Below, in pieces: positions 11,402 through 22,110 of a DNA stretch of 64,000 bases (within the stretch, counting starts at the first letter, position 1; the number at the start of each line of letters is the position of its first letter). Below the pieces are notes generated by a model that was not told the origin of the DNA, made no database searches, and saw only the letters and a program-made list of their open reading frames with translations. Position numbers and translations under genes: made by a program. This DNA comes from Petunia secreta (Eukaryota; Streptophyta; Magnoliopsida; Solanales; Solanaceae), in the NCBI GenBank assembly GCA_029990175.1, contig JARKIP010000035.1, positions 42,856,001 to 42,920,000 on the forward strand. Reading direction: 5' to 3'.

Positions 11402-13137
11402 ATGGCCGCTTATGAAAACTACACTAAGCTGGAGCAGAGGTTGCTGGAATTGGAAAGTAGGATTCCTCTGACCCATACTGATGTGATCATTGAACCAAAC
11501 CAAATTGTTCGCCCTCACGGCAAAGATCCACTTTACCCTGAAAGAGACCTTCCTTACTCTACCCACACTGCACCACCAAAAGAACCACAGAACAACATAC
11601 CCGCCTTCCATGTTGAAACCAAAACCATGGTATCACCCACCAAGGACTATGAAATGTATCCTGGACTAAGGAAGACCCTGACAGTACCAAAGAACAAGTC
11701 CAATGGCTGGTTGAGAAGTTCAAACAACTCCAAGGCACTAAGGGAACCCCAGGGTTAGCTTATGAGGATCTCTGCTTGTATCCTGACTTGTAACAACCCG
11801 AAGGCTACTAAACACTCAAATTCAACATGTTCGATGGTAGTGGAGACCCAGTGGCTCACTTATGATCTTACTGTGACAAACTGATTGGGGTTGGGCATGA
11901 CGAGAAGATTCGCATGCAGGTGTTCAACCGTAACTTGACTGGAGACGCATTAGTATGGTACTCTAAGCAACAAACCAAGAAGTGGACGAGCTGGGAAGCA
12001 ATGGCTGGTGATTTTGTTGACAGTTTTGGGCATAACACTGACGCGATGCCTGATCGATTCTACTTAGAGAAGCTGAAGAAGAAGCCCACTGAGACTTTTC
12101 GAGAGTTTGCAACTAGGTGAAGGGCTGAATCCGCCAATGGCCATCATCCTATGGAAGATGCTGAGATAGTTGCGACTTTCGTTCGCATACAAGAAGATGT
12201 CTATTTTCACAAGATGTTAAATTTGCAAGACAAGAAGTTTGGAGAATTGATAAAGATTGGTGACATGGTCGAAGATGGACTCAAGACTGGAAGGATTGTT
12301 AGCATGGCTGCATTACAAGCCACTAACAAAGTTCTACAAGCTGGCAGCACTACAACCTCAAGAAAGAAGAAGGACGATGTCTCTTTTGTGGCCGCATCAC
12401 TTCACCACTCCCCTACTCACAACCATTACTACCAAACACCTCATCCATCCTACCCATACATACCACCCATATCCACCTACCCAATCTTTAACTCCCAGCC
12501 CATGTACCAAAACCTACCACCACAAAGACCAACATACCCACAAAGTCCCAATTACCGAAATACCAATACTTGCACACCAAGGCCTCACGCCAACAATAAT
12601 CCAAGACCCAAAAGGAACTATACTCCACTGGCTGAATCTCGTACTCAGCTGTTCGAGAGACTCAAAGCAGATGGTCATATACAACCTGTGCCATTCAAAA
12701 TGTCTGATAGAACGACACCTTACTTTCACCAAACCAAAACCTGTGCCTATCACTCTGGAGGGCCTGGTCATGATACTGAAAAGTGCTATACCTTGAAGGA
12801 CAAAATACAAGACTTGATTGACCAAAAGGTGATACGCTTGAAGACTCTAAATGCGCACAACAATCCTCTGCCTAATCATGGAGATAGTAGGGTGAACCTG
12901 ATCGAGCGAGATGAAGAATGCAACTTAGAAGGGACTATTGTTAAGGCAAAAGATAATGCACCGGCGACTGCTTCAGTTGCTCAAGCCTCTACAACACCGG
13001 AGCCTATTGAGGTAGAAGTGGCTCCCAAATTTTATGTTGATGTTGTTCCACCATACAGTGACAAGGCGGTGCCGTGGGATTACGAAAAGGAAAAAAGGAA
13101 CAAAGGTGTTGTTGAGACTGTTGCCGCACAGGAATGA
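11402..13137 (+). pseudogene. gag: gag (capsid/nucleocapsid) of the Ogre element, with stops
   Basis: The start is the ATG at 11402, giving MAAYENYTKLEQRLLELE, a short coiled coil usual for Tat-lineage Gag. A capsid (Retrotrans_gag) region spans about 11830-12250: KFNMFDGSGDP, then a segment with DALVWYSKQ and WEAMAGDFVDSF, then ETFREFATR. It is followed by a Pro/Tyr/Thr-rich linker (12400-12600). A zinc-knuckle-like CAYHSGGPGHDTEKC lies at about 12742-12786. In-frame stops occur at 11756 (TAG) and in the capsid region (for example 11790-11865 and 12118), with probable small frameshifts; the largest intact part is 12151-13137. The capsid would package element RNA in the cytoplasm. This copy cannot make a full-length Gag. 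Confidence 0.82.
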
Positions 13138-13143
13138 CTAGAA

Positions 13144-14225
13144 GTGGGAGTATCTACACTCCCGAGCATCCAGTTCAAGATAGACGAGGCATTAGCGAGG
13201 AAGAGTCTGAGGGACTATGGAAGAAAGTACAAGCAAAGGAGTACTCCGTGGCTGAGAACTTGGGCAAAACCCCAGCACAAATCTCTGTTTTGGCTTTGCT
13301 CCTCAAATAGGAGAGTCACCGAAGTGCTTTGATAAAGGTATTGGACGAAGCGCATGTTCCAGTGGACACTTCGGTTGAGAACCTTGCTAGCATGGTTGGA
13401 CAAGTCATGGAGGCCAACCGAATTGCTTTTCATGGAGATGAGCTACCACCTGAAGGGTTGAATCACAACAAAGCTTTGCACGTCACTGTCAAATGAAAGA
13501 CTGGTTCGTAGGAAGAGTTCTGATCGACAGAGGTTCTGGCCTGAATATATACCCATTCATCACTCTCAAAAGAATGGAAATTGACCAAAGCAAGATAAGG
13601 GAAATCGACATGAAGGTAAAGGCATTTGATCGGTCACAAAGAAGCACCATTGGGGAGATTGACTTGACTATCATGGTTGGCCCTGTGGAGTTCACTGCCG
13701 AGTTCCATGTCATGGACATTTCCGCTTCCTACAATCTGCTACTAGGGAGTCCGTGGATCCATATGGCTGGTGCAGTGCCTTCTACATTGCACCAAACCGT
13801 GAAGTTTGAATGGGATCACAAAGAAGTGGTAGTGTTCGGTGAGGGAAAAAACACTATCTACAACGAGCAAACCATACCGGCAATTGGAGGGAATACTCCT
13901 GATGGACAGACGTTCTATACTATAGAGCTTGTGGGAGCAGTACAAGGCACCCGGGGAGGACGCCGCAAGAACTATAATTCAAGTTGGGGTCCTGCAAGCA
14001 CGGTCCAAGGAGGTTACACTGCACATTTTTCTCCCAACATGGTCAACACACCTCCTGGGTTGAAGAAAGAAAGAGGAACTTTTACAGCGCTTATTGGGAT
14101 AGCCGAGGCAAAGGCTACGAAGGAAGGAACTTGGTCTGTGAGCCAGTCATGTCTGACTGGGGAGTGCCATCATGAGAATTTCGTGAGACCCTGCCAGCTA
14201 AGACCGAGAAGCGGCCGATGTACTC
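13144..14225 (+). pseudogene. pro: Aspartic protease region of the Ogre polyprotein
   Basis: Downstream of Gag, after a frame change, 13493-14248 encodes a retropepsin-like domain. The active-site segment is LIDRGSGLN at about 13520; the family consensus is D-[SGT]-G, so an Arg replaces the middle residue. The second half shows SYNLLLGSPWIH (13727-13765), the strand-loop typical of gypsy proteases, followed by TLHQTVKFEW. The upstream segment 13144-13490 is split over two or more frames. The protease would normally cleave Gag-Pol inside the particle. Frame breaks and the Arg substitution argue that it is inactive. Confidence 0.75.
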
Positions 14226-14829
14226 ACCCATTGCTTGCCCCAATTTGAAACACATCTCCGAGGAAACAAAAGGAAAGCAAGTGCGGATACCCAAAGCACT
14301 GGAACCTATGGAGGTAGTGATTGAAGAGCCATACATACTTCTACAACCTGCAAAGTGGCCTGGAGACTGGGTTATAAGCATCATGATCAAGCAAGGCTAT
14401 GAACCGGGCAAAGGTTTGGGCAAGAACTTGGATGGTATGGTCGAGCCAATCAGAATTGTGATGAGGCCCGAAAACGAGAAGGCTGGCATAGGGTATATTG
14501 TGACCTATAAAAAGATCATGGAAGAAGCATCAATGGATTTCAAGTTCTATAAGAAAAGCACTAAGACTCTCCTGCATATCTTCGTCTCGGCTGGATACTT
14601 GGATGGTAGAAAAGGGGAGGTGTCCGCAGCACAAGGAGTGGAGCCGAAATTAGCTGATGCTGAAGAGGATTTGCTGGCAGGAATGCAAAATCTGTTCGTA
14701 GCTGATGAAGACTGCTGTGTGATCTTGGAAGAACATGTTGAACCTCCTGGACTGACAAAGGCTAGATCTGGAGCGGCGCTGAACAACTGGACCAGCAACC
14801 GGGCCCGAGCTTACCGTGGACCTTGGTAG
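14218..14829 (+). CDS. G-patch-containing linker between protease and RT
   Basis: An open frame of about 200 residues. Residues 59-80 (about 14392-14460) read QGYEPGKGLGKNLDG, which has the Gly spacing of a G-patch (GxxxGxGLGxxxxG). G-patch-like motifs occur in Tat/Athila polyproteins and in some retroviruses downstream of protease, and bind nucleic acid. It follows the protease at 14200 with a frame overlap and ends at a stop (14827-14829) that overlaps a splice donor GT at 14826. With splicing, the frame runs directly on into reverse transcriptase. It looks undamaged in itself. Confidence 0.65.
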   Translation: MYSPIACPNLKHISEETKGKQVRIPKALEPMEVVIEEPYILLQPAKWPGDWVISIMIKQGYEPGKGLGKNLDGMVEPIRIVMRPENEKAGIGYIVTYKKIMEEASMDFKFYKKSTKTLLHIFVSAGYLDGRKGEVSAAQGVEPKLADAEEDLLAGMQNLFVADEDCCVILEEHVEPPGLTKARSGAALNNWTSNRARAYRGPW

Positions 14830-15028
14830 AGCTGAGGGGACAAAATCCATTTCTTATGCTTTTCAAAATAAAACCCAACCCTGAGTCGTGGAGTTTGCAT
14901 TTCTCTTTTCTATTGCACATGTCTCCCTACAAACTTTGTTTTTCAAGGATTCATAAATAAAACATCGCACCATTTTCTATTTAATTTTGCTTTAATTTTT
15001 TAATTTTGCAATATTTTTACTTTTTCAG
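14826..15028 (+). other. Putative Ogre intron between pro and RT
   Basis: 203 nt. The donor is CCTTG/GTAGAG at 14826. The acceptor is a T-rich tract ending TTTTTCAG at 15028. The interior is AT-rich with stops in all frames. Splicing joins a 2-nt codon remainder (TG) to the first base at 15029 and continues in the RT frame, removing the stop at 14827. Ogre elements are known to have an intron at exactly this place. Confidence 0.65.
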
Positions 15029-15770
15029 CACTCGCATTAATAAACTTATTGAGTCCACAATCGCAACGTGTAATGAAACAATGGAACTCGGAGAAGCTAG
15101 AGCTGATTATGATGATTTTGATGAGACTACGCAAGAAGATTTTGAAAGATTTGAAAACAAACCTAAGCATAACCTTGAGGAGACAGAAGTAATAAACTTA
15201 GGCAATAAGGAAATTGTGAAGGAGACAAGGATCAGTGGACACCTCAATGCCGAGGACAAAAAGCGATACACTGAGTTTCTTAAAGAATATGAGGACGTAT
15301 TCGCTTGGTCATACGATGACATGACTGGCATAAGCACGTATGTGGTAGCTCACAAATTACCTATCAATCCGGGCTTTCTGCCAGTCAAACAAAATGCCCG
15401 GACATTCAAGTCATCGGTTCTATTGAAAATTGGTGAAGAGGTGACTAAGCAGCTCAATGCGGGGATTCTGAAAATGGTCAAGTATCCGACCTGGCTGGCC
15501 AACATCGTCCCAGTGCCGAAGAATGATGGAAACTGTCGAGTTTGTGTGGACTACAGAGATCTGAATAGAGCAAGTCTGAAGGATGATTTTCCACTACCAA
15601 ACATACATATCCTGATTGACAATTGTGCAAAGCATGAACTACAATCCTTTGTAGACTTTTTCGCCGGTTATCACCAAGTGCTCATGGATGAAGAGGACGC
15701 TGAAAAGACAGCTTTCACCACCTCTTAGGGAACCTATTGCTACAAGGTTATGCCATTTCACCACCTCCTG
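15029..15770 (+). pseudogene. pol (RT): Reverse transcriptase of the Ogre element, catalytic core deleted
   Basis: The frame opens after the splice acceptor. RT landmarks: PLFSWSYDDMTGIS-type segment as FAWSYDDMTGIS (about 15300), VKQNAR, NIVPVPKNDG (about 15500), VCVDYRDLNRA (about 15541), DDFPLPNIHILID, and a diverged SFVDFFAGYHQVLM. A TAG at 15726-15728 replaces the Trp expected before GTYCYKVMPF. Straight after MPF (about 15758) the sequence jumps to LLDFIVSRRG, so the segment with the YxDD catalytic motif, usually about 70 residues, is missing, without changing frame. A 12-bp repeat, TTTCACCACCTC, occurs at 15713 and again at the junction (15757). The enzyme would be dead. Confidence 0.82.
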
Positions 15771-16436
15771 GATTTCATCGTCAGTAGAAGGGGTATCGAG
15801 TTGGATCCTTCCAAGATCAAAGCCATTAAGGAGTTGCCACCCCCAAGAAGCAAGAAAGAGGTTATGAGCTTCCAAGGAAGGCTCAATTATATCAGCTATT
15901 TCATAGGACAATCCACCGTCTTCTGTGAGCCAATCATCAAGTTTGTGAAGAAAGACGCGGCGATCGAGTGGATAGTAGATTGCCAAAAGGCATTTGATCG
16001 GATCAAGGAATACTTGCCGTGCCCGCCTGTGCTTGTCCCTCCTGAGCCTGAGCGACCTTTGATCTTGTATCTGTCCGTGGTAGACTCGACTTTTGGTTGT
16101 GTATTGGGAAAACATGATTCAACTGGGAGGAAGGAGCAAGCCATATACTATCTAAGCAAGAAGTTCACTCCTTATGAAGCCAAGTACACATTACTGGAGC
16201 GCACGTGTTGTGCACTGACATGGATAGCAAAAAAGTTGAGACACTACTTGACATCCTACTCAACGTTGCTGATATCAAAGATGGACCCTCTCAAGTACAT
16301 TTTCCAAAAACCAATGCCTACTGGAAAGCTGGCTAAATGGAAAATGTCGCTCAGCGAATTCGATATCACTTTTGTCACCCAAAAGGCGGTGAAAGCTCAA
16401 GCCTTGGCTGATCATATGGCCGAGAACCCGGTGAGA
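15771..16436 (+). CDS. pol (RH): RNase H (gypsy type) of the Ogre polyprotein
   Basis: Same frame as RT. The connection segment SRRGIELDPSKIKAIKELPP leads to GRLNYISYFIGQ and then RNase H: LILYLSVVDSTFGCVLG (about 16060-16110), AIYYLSKKFTPYEAKYTLLERTC, and KWKMSLSEFDITF, ending ALADHMAENP at about 16436. In the first catalytic segment the usual Asp of YLSVSD is retained as VVD. The domain degrades the RNA of the RNA-DNA hybrid. The domain is open throughout. A TAG at 15726 separates it from the N-terminal RT. Confidence 0.75.
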
Positions 16437-16479
16437 GATGACTATGAGCCTTTTCACACCTACTTCCCTGATGAAGGAG

Positions 16480-16955
16480 TCATGTTCGTAGGAGAGGAGA
16501 TCACTGAAGAATATGATGGTTGGAGGCTATTCTTTGATGGAGCGGTCAATTTCAAAGGAGTCGGCATTGGAGCGGTATTAGTTTCCGAGACCGGACAACA
16601 CTATCCTGTCACAGCCACACTAAGGTTCCCTTGCACCAACAACATGGCAGAGTATGAGGCCTGCATCTTGGGTCATAGATTGGCAGTAGATATGAACATA
16701 CAAGAGTTGCTGGCAATCGGAGATTCGGACTTACTGATTCACCAAGTTCGAGAAGAATGGGCAGCGAAGAATATGAAGATATTGCCATACGTGTAGTGCA
16801 TAAAGGAGTTAAAGCAAAGATTCACCAAGATAGAGTTCCAGTATGTACCTAGATTGCAAAATGAGTTCGCGGACGCTTTGGCTACCATATCTACCATGAT
16901 CAAGCATCCTGACAAGAACTACATTAATCCAATAACCGTGATAGTGAAGAAGTAA
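16480..16955 (+). pseudogene. pol (aRNH): Second, archaeal-type RNase H (aRNH)
   Basis: The second RNase H domain is a Tat-lineage trait. Catalytic landmarks are all visible: RLFFDGAVNFKG (Asp), NNMAEYEACILG (Glu), IGDSDLLIHQV (Asp), and NEFADALAT (Asp). A TAG at 16794-16796 (after ILPYV) splits the domain before its last segment, which continues in the same frame to about 16955. This domain is thought to have been acquired by Tat elements in addition to the resident RNase H. Confidence 0.75.
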
Positions 16956-17059
16956 CCAACTTACTGCCATCACGTGGAAGAAGAGTCGGACGGACAGCCC
17001 TGGTTCTACGACATCAAAGGGTTCCTCAAGGACGGTAATTATCCAAGGAACGCGACAAG

Positions 17060-17842
17060 TCTCCAAAAGAAGACGCTAAGGAGATTATCGAATGGTTTCT
17101 TTCTGAATGGGGAGGTTTAGAACAAAAGGACACCCGATCTAGGTTTGTTGAGATGCGTGGATGCAAAAGAAGCTGCTAAATTGTTAGAAGAAGTACACTC
17201 TAGGGCCTGTGGGCCACACATGAATTGTTTTGTACCTGCAAAGAAGATTTTGAGGGCTAGTTATTTTTGGGTGACAATGGAGCATGATTGCATATAGCAC
17301 GCAAGGAAATTTCATCAATGCCAGGTTCACGTAGATATGATTCGAGTGCCTCCTAATGAGCTGAACATTATAAGATCGCCTTGGCCTTTTGCCGCCTGGG
17401 GAATGGATGTCATAGGGCCTATCGAGCCAGCTGCTTCCAATGGACATCGCTTCATACTAGTGGCCATTGACTATTTTACTAAATAGGTGGAAACCGCATC
17501 ATACAAGTCAGCAACAAAGAAGGTGGTGTCGAACTTTATCCGTGATAAGACGATCTGCCGATTTTGCATCCCTGAATCCATCTTCACTGGAAATGGGTCC
17601 AACCTCAATAGTGACCTAATGAAAGCAACCTGTGAGGTCTTCAAGATCAAGCATCGCAACTCCACTGCATGCAGACCTATAATGAATGGAGCAGTCGAGG
17701 CAGCCAATAAGAACATCAAGAGGATATTGCGTAATATGACAGGCACTTCAAAGCAATGACACGAGAATCTACCCTATGCCCTGTTAGGATACAGCACCAC
17801 AATGAGAACATCAACAGGGGCCACTCCTTATTTGTTGGTTAA
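17060..17842 (+). pseudogene. pol (INT): Integrase of the Ogre element, N-terminal and core part
   Basis: A zinc-binding region at about 17180-17350 (EEVHSRACGPHMN and a decayed CxxC) is followed by the DDE core. WGMDVIGPI (first Asp) lies at about 17400. A TAG at 17484-17486 stands where Trp is expected in FTKWVE. The second catalytic segment reads ESIFTGNGSN, with Gly where the Asp of the DNG motif is expected. NGAVEAANK (catalytic Glu) lies at about 17690. The frame runs to ATPYLLV at 17837 and is then cut by Athila LTR sequence. A duplicate of 17417-17842 follows at 18040. The C-terminus lies at 30813, beyond the inserted element. Non-functional. Confidence 0.78.
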
Positions 17843-18659
17843 CGTATGTCTCGGCGTCGATTCTCTATAGCTTTTGAGTTATTTTAAGTGTATTATGTGC
17901 CCAACAATGCGAGATTTATAATAAAATTCTAACTTGAGGTATTTGGATGTTTTAGGAGCGAATTGAACGAAATTGGAGCTTGATTCATACAAGAACAAGG
18001 AAGAAGCAACGGGTACAGCCATGGATGCTTGGCATGGATGCCTATCGAGCCAGCTGCTTCCAATGGACATCGCTTCATACTGGTGGCCATTGACTATTTT
18101 ACTAAATAGGTGGAAGCCGCATCATACAAGTCAGCAACAAAGAAGGTGGTGTCGAACTTTGTCCGTGATAAGACGATCTGCCGATTTTGCATCCCTGAAT
18201 CCATCTTCACTGGAAATGGGTCCAACCTCAATAGTGACCTAATGAAAGCAACCTATGAGGTCTTCAAGATCAAGCATCGCAACTCCACCGCATACAAACC
18301 GATAATGAATGGAGCAGTCGAGGCAGCCAATAAGAACATCAAGAGGATATTGCGTAATATGACAGGCACTTCAAAGCAATGGCACGAGAATCTACCCTAT
18401 GCCCTGTTAGGATACAGCACCACAATGAGAACATCAATAGGGGCCACTCCTTATTTGTTGGTTAACGTATGTCTCGGCGTCGATTCTCTATAGCTTTTCA
18501 GTTATTTTAAGTGTATTATGTGCCCAACAATGCGAGATTTATAATAAAATGCTAACTTGAGGTGTTTGGATGTTTTAAGAGCGAATTGAACGAAATTGGA
18601 GCTTGATTCATGCAAGAACAAGGAAGAAGCAACGGGTACAGCCATGGATGCTTGGCATG
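17417..18659 (+). repeat. Tandem duplication, period 623 bp, spanning integrase and LTR start
   Basis: 17417-18036 (integrase core plus the first approximately 195 bp of the Athila LTR) is repeated at 18040-18659. The two copies differ at a small number of positions. A 3-nt filler (GAT, 18037-18039) sits at the junction and no homology is shared by the ends, which fits end-joining repair. Because the unit crosses the Ogre/Athila boundary, it arose after Athila inserted. Confidence 0.85.
18040..18462 (+). pseudogene. pol (INT): Duplicated integrase core fragment
   Basis: Second copy of the segment at 17417-17839. It keeps the same Trp-to-stop TAG (18107-18109), and the open part from 18110 reads to the junction at 18462. 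It has fewer extra changes than the first copy; for example Trp is kept in SKQWHENLPYALLGY where the first copy has a stop. The last bases, 18458-18462 (TTGGT), are the left target-site duplication of the Athila element. Confidence 0.8.
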
Positions 18660-19712
18660 TTAGGCTGTATGGACTGGGAAGAGTGCAAATATGGAAGAAA
18701 TTGAGAAAAGGAGCGCATCCAACCACAGATGCTTGGCATGCTCCGGTGTATGCGCTGTAAACTAGTCCCAGAGCTACCAGGACTAACTAAAAACATGGGA
18801 ATAGGCATATTTCATATGATTAAAAGCCTTGTAACATTTATTCTTATTCTATTACGTATTTTTTTAAGGCAAAAACCATAGTAGAGGCTAGAGAACCAAG
18901 ATTCATCAATTGAGTTGTAATTCTTCTTTCATCTTTATTGTTTCATGAATTCTAGATTATTCTGTGAGAAACCTAACTTGTGTATGAGTAGCTAAACTCT
19001 ATTATTCTAGGGTTATGGGTTAACCATGAAAGTTGTACTATGAAGTTGGTTGAATTCTATTAAATTTATCAGATTGAGTTGTTTATTTAATTTTGCTCTG
19101 AATTACTTAATTTCCTGGCCAGTTGTTAAGTACTATCCATGAACTTAAGGTTGAACTCGAAAGTGGGAACCGTAGGTTGCAATAGAATTAAATAAAGCGT
19201 GTTCCTAAACCCGGGCATCGGGGAATTGTTTCGCAGTTAGGATAGAAATATACCTAACAGTCACGCTTCATCAGTTTACAGGAGAAGCACATGCATTCTT
19301 GTTAATCTTAATTCCATAGCCATATAGGCATTAGGTTGGCTTGAATAGGCGAGCAGGGTATCGAAAGAGCGTTGTGAGTATAATTAACCCTGTGATTAAA
19401 ACCTCAGATAAATAAAGTTTGTTCAATTAGCGGATGAGTGCAACTAGATTGGTGATCGTTCCATAATCCTGGAATATTTCCTCTCATTGATATCTAGAAC
19501 TCTTGAACTGTCTTGCATTCCATTTACTTCAATTACTTTTAGTTAATTAGTTAATTAAACACACTCGAAATTTGGTTAAACTCTCTTGAACAATACCTGA
19601 ATTGAAGTTTGTCTAGTTAATAGTTAATCAATAGTCCTCGTGGGAACGATACTTTCTTATCACTTTATTACTTGATCAACCACATATACTTGCGTGTGCG
19701 TTTGGGGCGACA
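18463..19712 (+). repeat. Left (5') LTR of the Athila-like element
   Basis: It aligns over its whole length with 29543-30812. It begins TAACGTATGTCTC where the right LTR has TGTTGATATATG and about 20 more bases, so the TG terminus is lost. It ends TTTGGGGCGACA. A partial second copy of its first 195 bp lies at 17843-18036 because of the tandem duplication. Confidence 0.9.
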
Positions 19713-19718
19713 AGTTTT

Positions 19719-19736
19719 TGGCGCCGTTGGCGGGGA
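19719..19736 (+). other. Primer binding site, Athila type
   Basis: TGGCGCCGTTGGCGGGGA starts six bases after the LTR. It differs at one or two bases from the PBS usual in Athila elements, reported as complementary to tRNA-Asp. Confidence 0.7.
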
Positions 19737-19834
19737 CTAAGTTTTGACTAATTTCTAGATTAGCTTTTATTTATTATTTGTTCAAGATTAATTTTTGTTT
19801 TAGCTGTCTTTGGGTGTTTCAGGGTGTAGCATGA

Positions 19835-21483
19835 ATGCCAAGGAGCAAGAGTGGTGATAAACTCTACACTTTTGACCCGGAACCTGAAAGACTTTTTCAC
19901 AGGCTAAGGAAGGAAGCCAGACTCAAAGCAACGCTAGAGAAAGCTCCTGTTTCTGAACCTGCAGAGATGGCTGAAAATCAAAACCTATACTGGATGTGGC
20001 AGACCTACTCTTGATAACATAGCCAAGGCCATTGTGAGGCCCACCATTACAGGTAAATTTGAGCTGAATGAGAGTATGATCCGAATATTTCAGTCTAATG
20101 GTCAGTTCGCGTGACTGTCACATGAAGATCCTCAGCAGCACATGCAGAATTTTCTGGAGATCAGCGACACTTACAAATATGTTGATGTGTCGGATGAATA
20201 TATACGGCTGACGATGTTCCCATTCACGTCGCTGGGTGAAGCAAAGAAATGGCTCTTGGTCCAACCACCGAACTCCATTAACTCTTGGGACGAATTGGCA
20301 AAGAAGTTTCTGATCAAATTTTTTCCATCTGGAAAAACTGCAAAGATCAGAGGTGAGATAGTGTCATTCAGTCAAAATTGATCAGAGGAGATAGGTAAAG
20401 CATGGGAAAGGTTCAAGGCATTGTTGAGAAGCTGCCCACACCATGATCAATCAAAGGAGGTGTTGGGACATATTTTTGTTGAGGGACTGCAGTCTCATAG
20501 TAAAATCTTGTTAGATGCTTATTGTGGCGAACCAAGTCTAGAGAAGCGGTATGATGAGCTTGAGATCATTCTTAACAAAATTTCAGAAGGCAGTCAACAT
20601 TATCATGGTGACTCAGGCAGAGGTAAAAATCTCAAGCTAGGTAGAAAGGTGGAAGTGGATGTACTGACAGCTATGAAAGCTGAAATGGCAGCAATGCAAT
20701 ACTCTGTTAAGCAGCAACTTGATACAGTACTAGTCCAGGTAAGCAAGCCACAGCCTCACCCACCGGCCCCACCCCAGGTTCAACAAGTGCAAGCAACTCC
20801 ATACTGTGAGGTGTGTGGTGGATCTGATCATCTGAGTTTTGCACGGAAAACCCAGAGTCTGCGTTTTACGTGGGTCAGCAGGGCAGGGGTTTTAACCAAA
20901 ATGCTCAGTATGGCAACACGTACCCGCCTAATTTTTGCAACCACACTAACTTCTTATAGGGCGGTAATCAAGGCGGACAAGGCAGCAGACAATCTCAAGG
21001 TAATACTTAGCAAGTGCAAAATCCACTGCAGCAGCAATAGCCTCAAACGTCAAAAATAGAGGCAATGATTCAAAAATTGGCTGCTGATCTTAATCAGAAA
21101 ATTTCAACTCTCCAGCAGAACCAAGACAGTGTCATTCGTTCTCTAGAAAACCAAGTGGGGCAGCTTGCTAGTAATCAAAATACAAGACCACCTGGTGCTT
21201 TGCCTAGCAATACTGATCCCAATCCCAAGGAACAAGTGCAAGTAGTGTCACTAAGAAATGGGAGAGAACTGGAAGAATTGCCAAAGAAGCCAAAGCAGTC
21301 TCACCCTGACAATGGAAAAGAGCCAGAGCCAGTAGTCGAAGTCGAGAAGGAGGCAGAAAAGCAAGAGGCAGTGACTGCTGCTAAACCACCACCTCCCTTT
21401 CCTCGAAGGTTGCAAAAGAATCTGCAAGATCGTGCAGTTACGAAGATCTTGGGCGTACCAGTCAAACTAGTATCAATATTTCA
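19835..21483 (+). pseudogene. gag: gag of the Athila-like element
   Basis: The ATG at 19835 gives an MPRSKSGDKLYTFDPEPERL-type N-terminus, as in Athila Gag. The capsid region follows: ISDTYKYVDVSDEYIRLTMF, ending with FFPSGKTAKIRGEIVSF (20142-20380), then, after a TGA at 20379, AWERFKALLRSCPHH and FVEGLQSHSKILLDAYCGE (20400-20560). A zinc knuckle begins CEVCGGSDHLS at about 20807 with its final Cys missing. A coiled-coil and Glu/Lys-rich linker (21065-21480) leads into the protease. Stops near 20011, 20379 and 21058 and at least one frameshift break it. Confidence 0.8.
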
Positions 21484-22110
21484 TTGGTAGATGTGCTTTG
21501 GGGAATTCCAAAGTATGCTAAGTATATCAAAGACATAGTGTCATCAAAGGAGAAGCTTAATGAATTTGAAATTGTTCCACTTACTAAAGAGTGCACATCC
21601 AGAGTTCAGAACAAACTCCCTCAGAAGTTGAAGGATCCAGGTAGTTTCACCATTCCTATCCGTGTTGGCAACGTAGCAATTGGTAGAGCCCTATGTGATC
21701 TAGGGGCTAGCATAATTATTATGCCATTGTCTGTGTGCAACCAACTGGGTCTCGGCACTCCAAAGCCAACAACAGTCTCACTTCAGTTAGCTGAAAAGTC
21801 TACTACTTATCCTGAGGGGGTGATTGAAGATGTACTGGTTCAGATTGGTCAATTTAATTTTCCCGCTGATTTTGTTATCATGGACTATGAGGCAGATAAG
21901 GAAGTTCCTATCATCTTTGGACGGCCTTTCTTAGCTACTGGTAATGCTATGATCCGTGTCCGAGAGGGAAAGATGACAATGAAATTGGATGATCAGGAAG
22001 CAGTTTTTAATATGTACAAGGCTCTAAAAATGCCTAACCATCATGAAGAGTTGTCTATGATCACAGTTAATGATCCGGAGGAGAATTCGACTGATCCAGC
22101 TGATTATGTC
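21484..22110 (+). CDS. pro: Aspartic protease of the Athila-like polyprotein
   Basis: This is the first part of the open frame 21484-23265. The active-site segment is ALCDLGASIIIMPLSV (about 21690-21740), matching the D-x-G-A pattern of Athila proteases. The flap and second half show VLVQIGQFNFPADFVIMDY and PIIFGRPFLATGNAMI (about 21910-21960). It is intact in sequence and fused to RT. It would process Gag-Pol in the particle. Confidence 0.85.
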
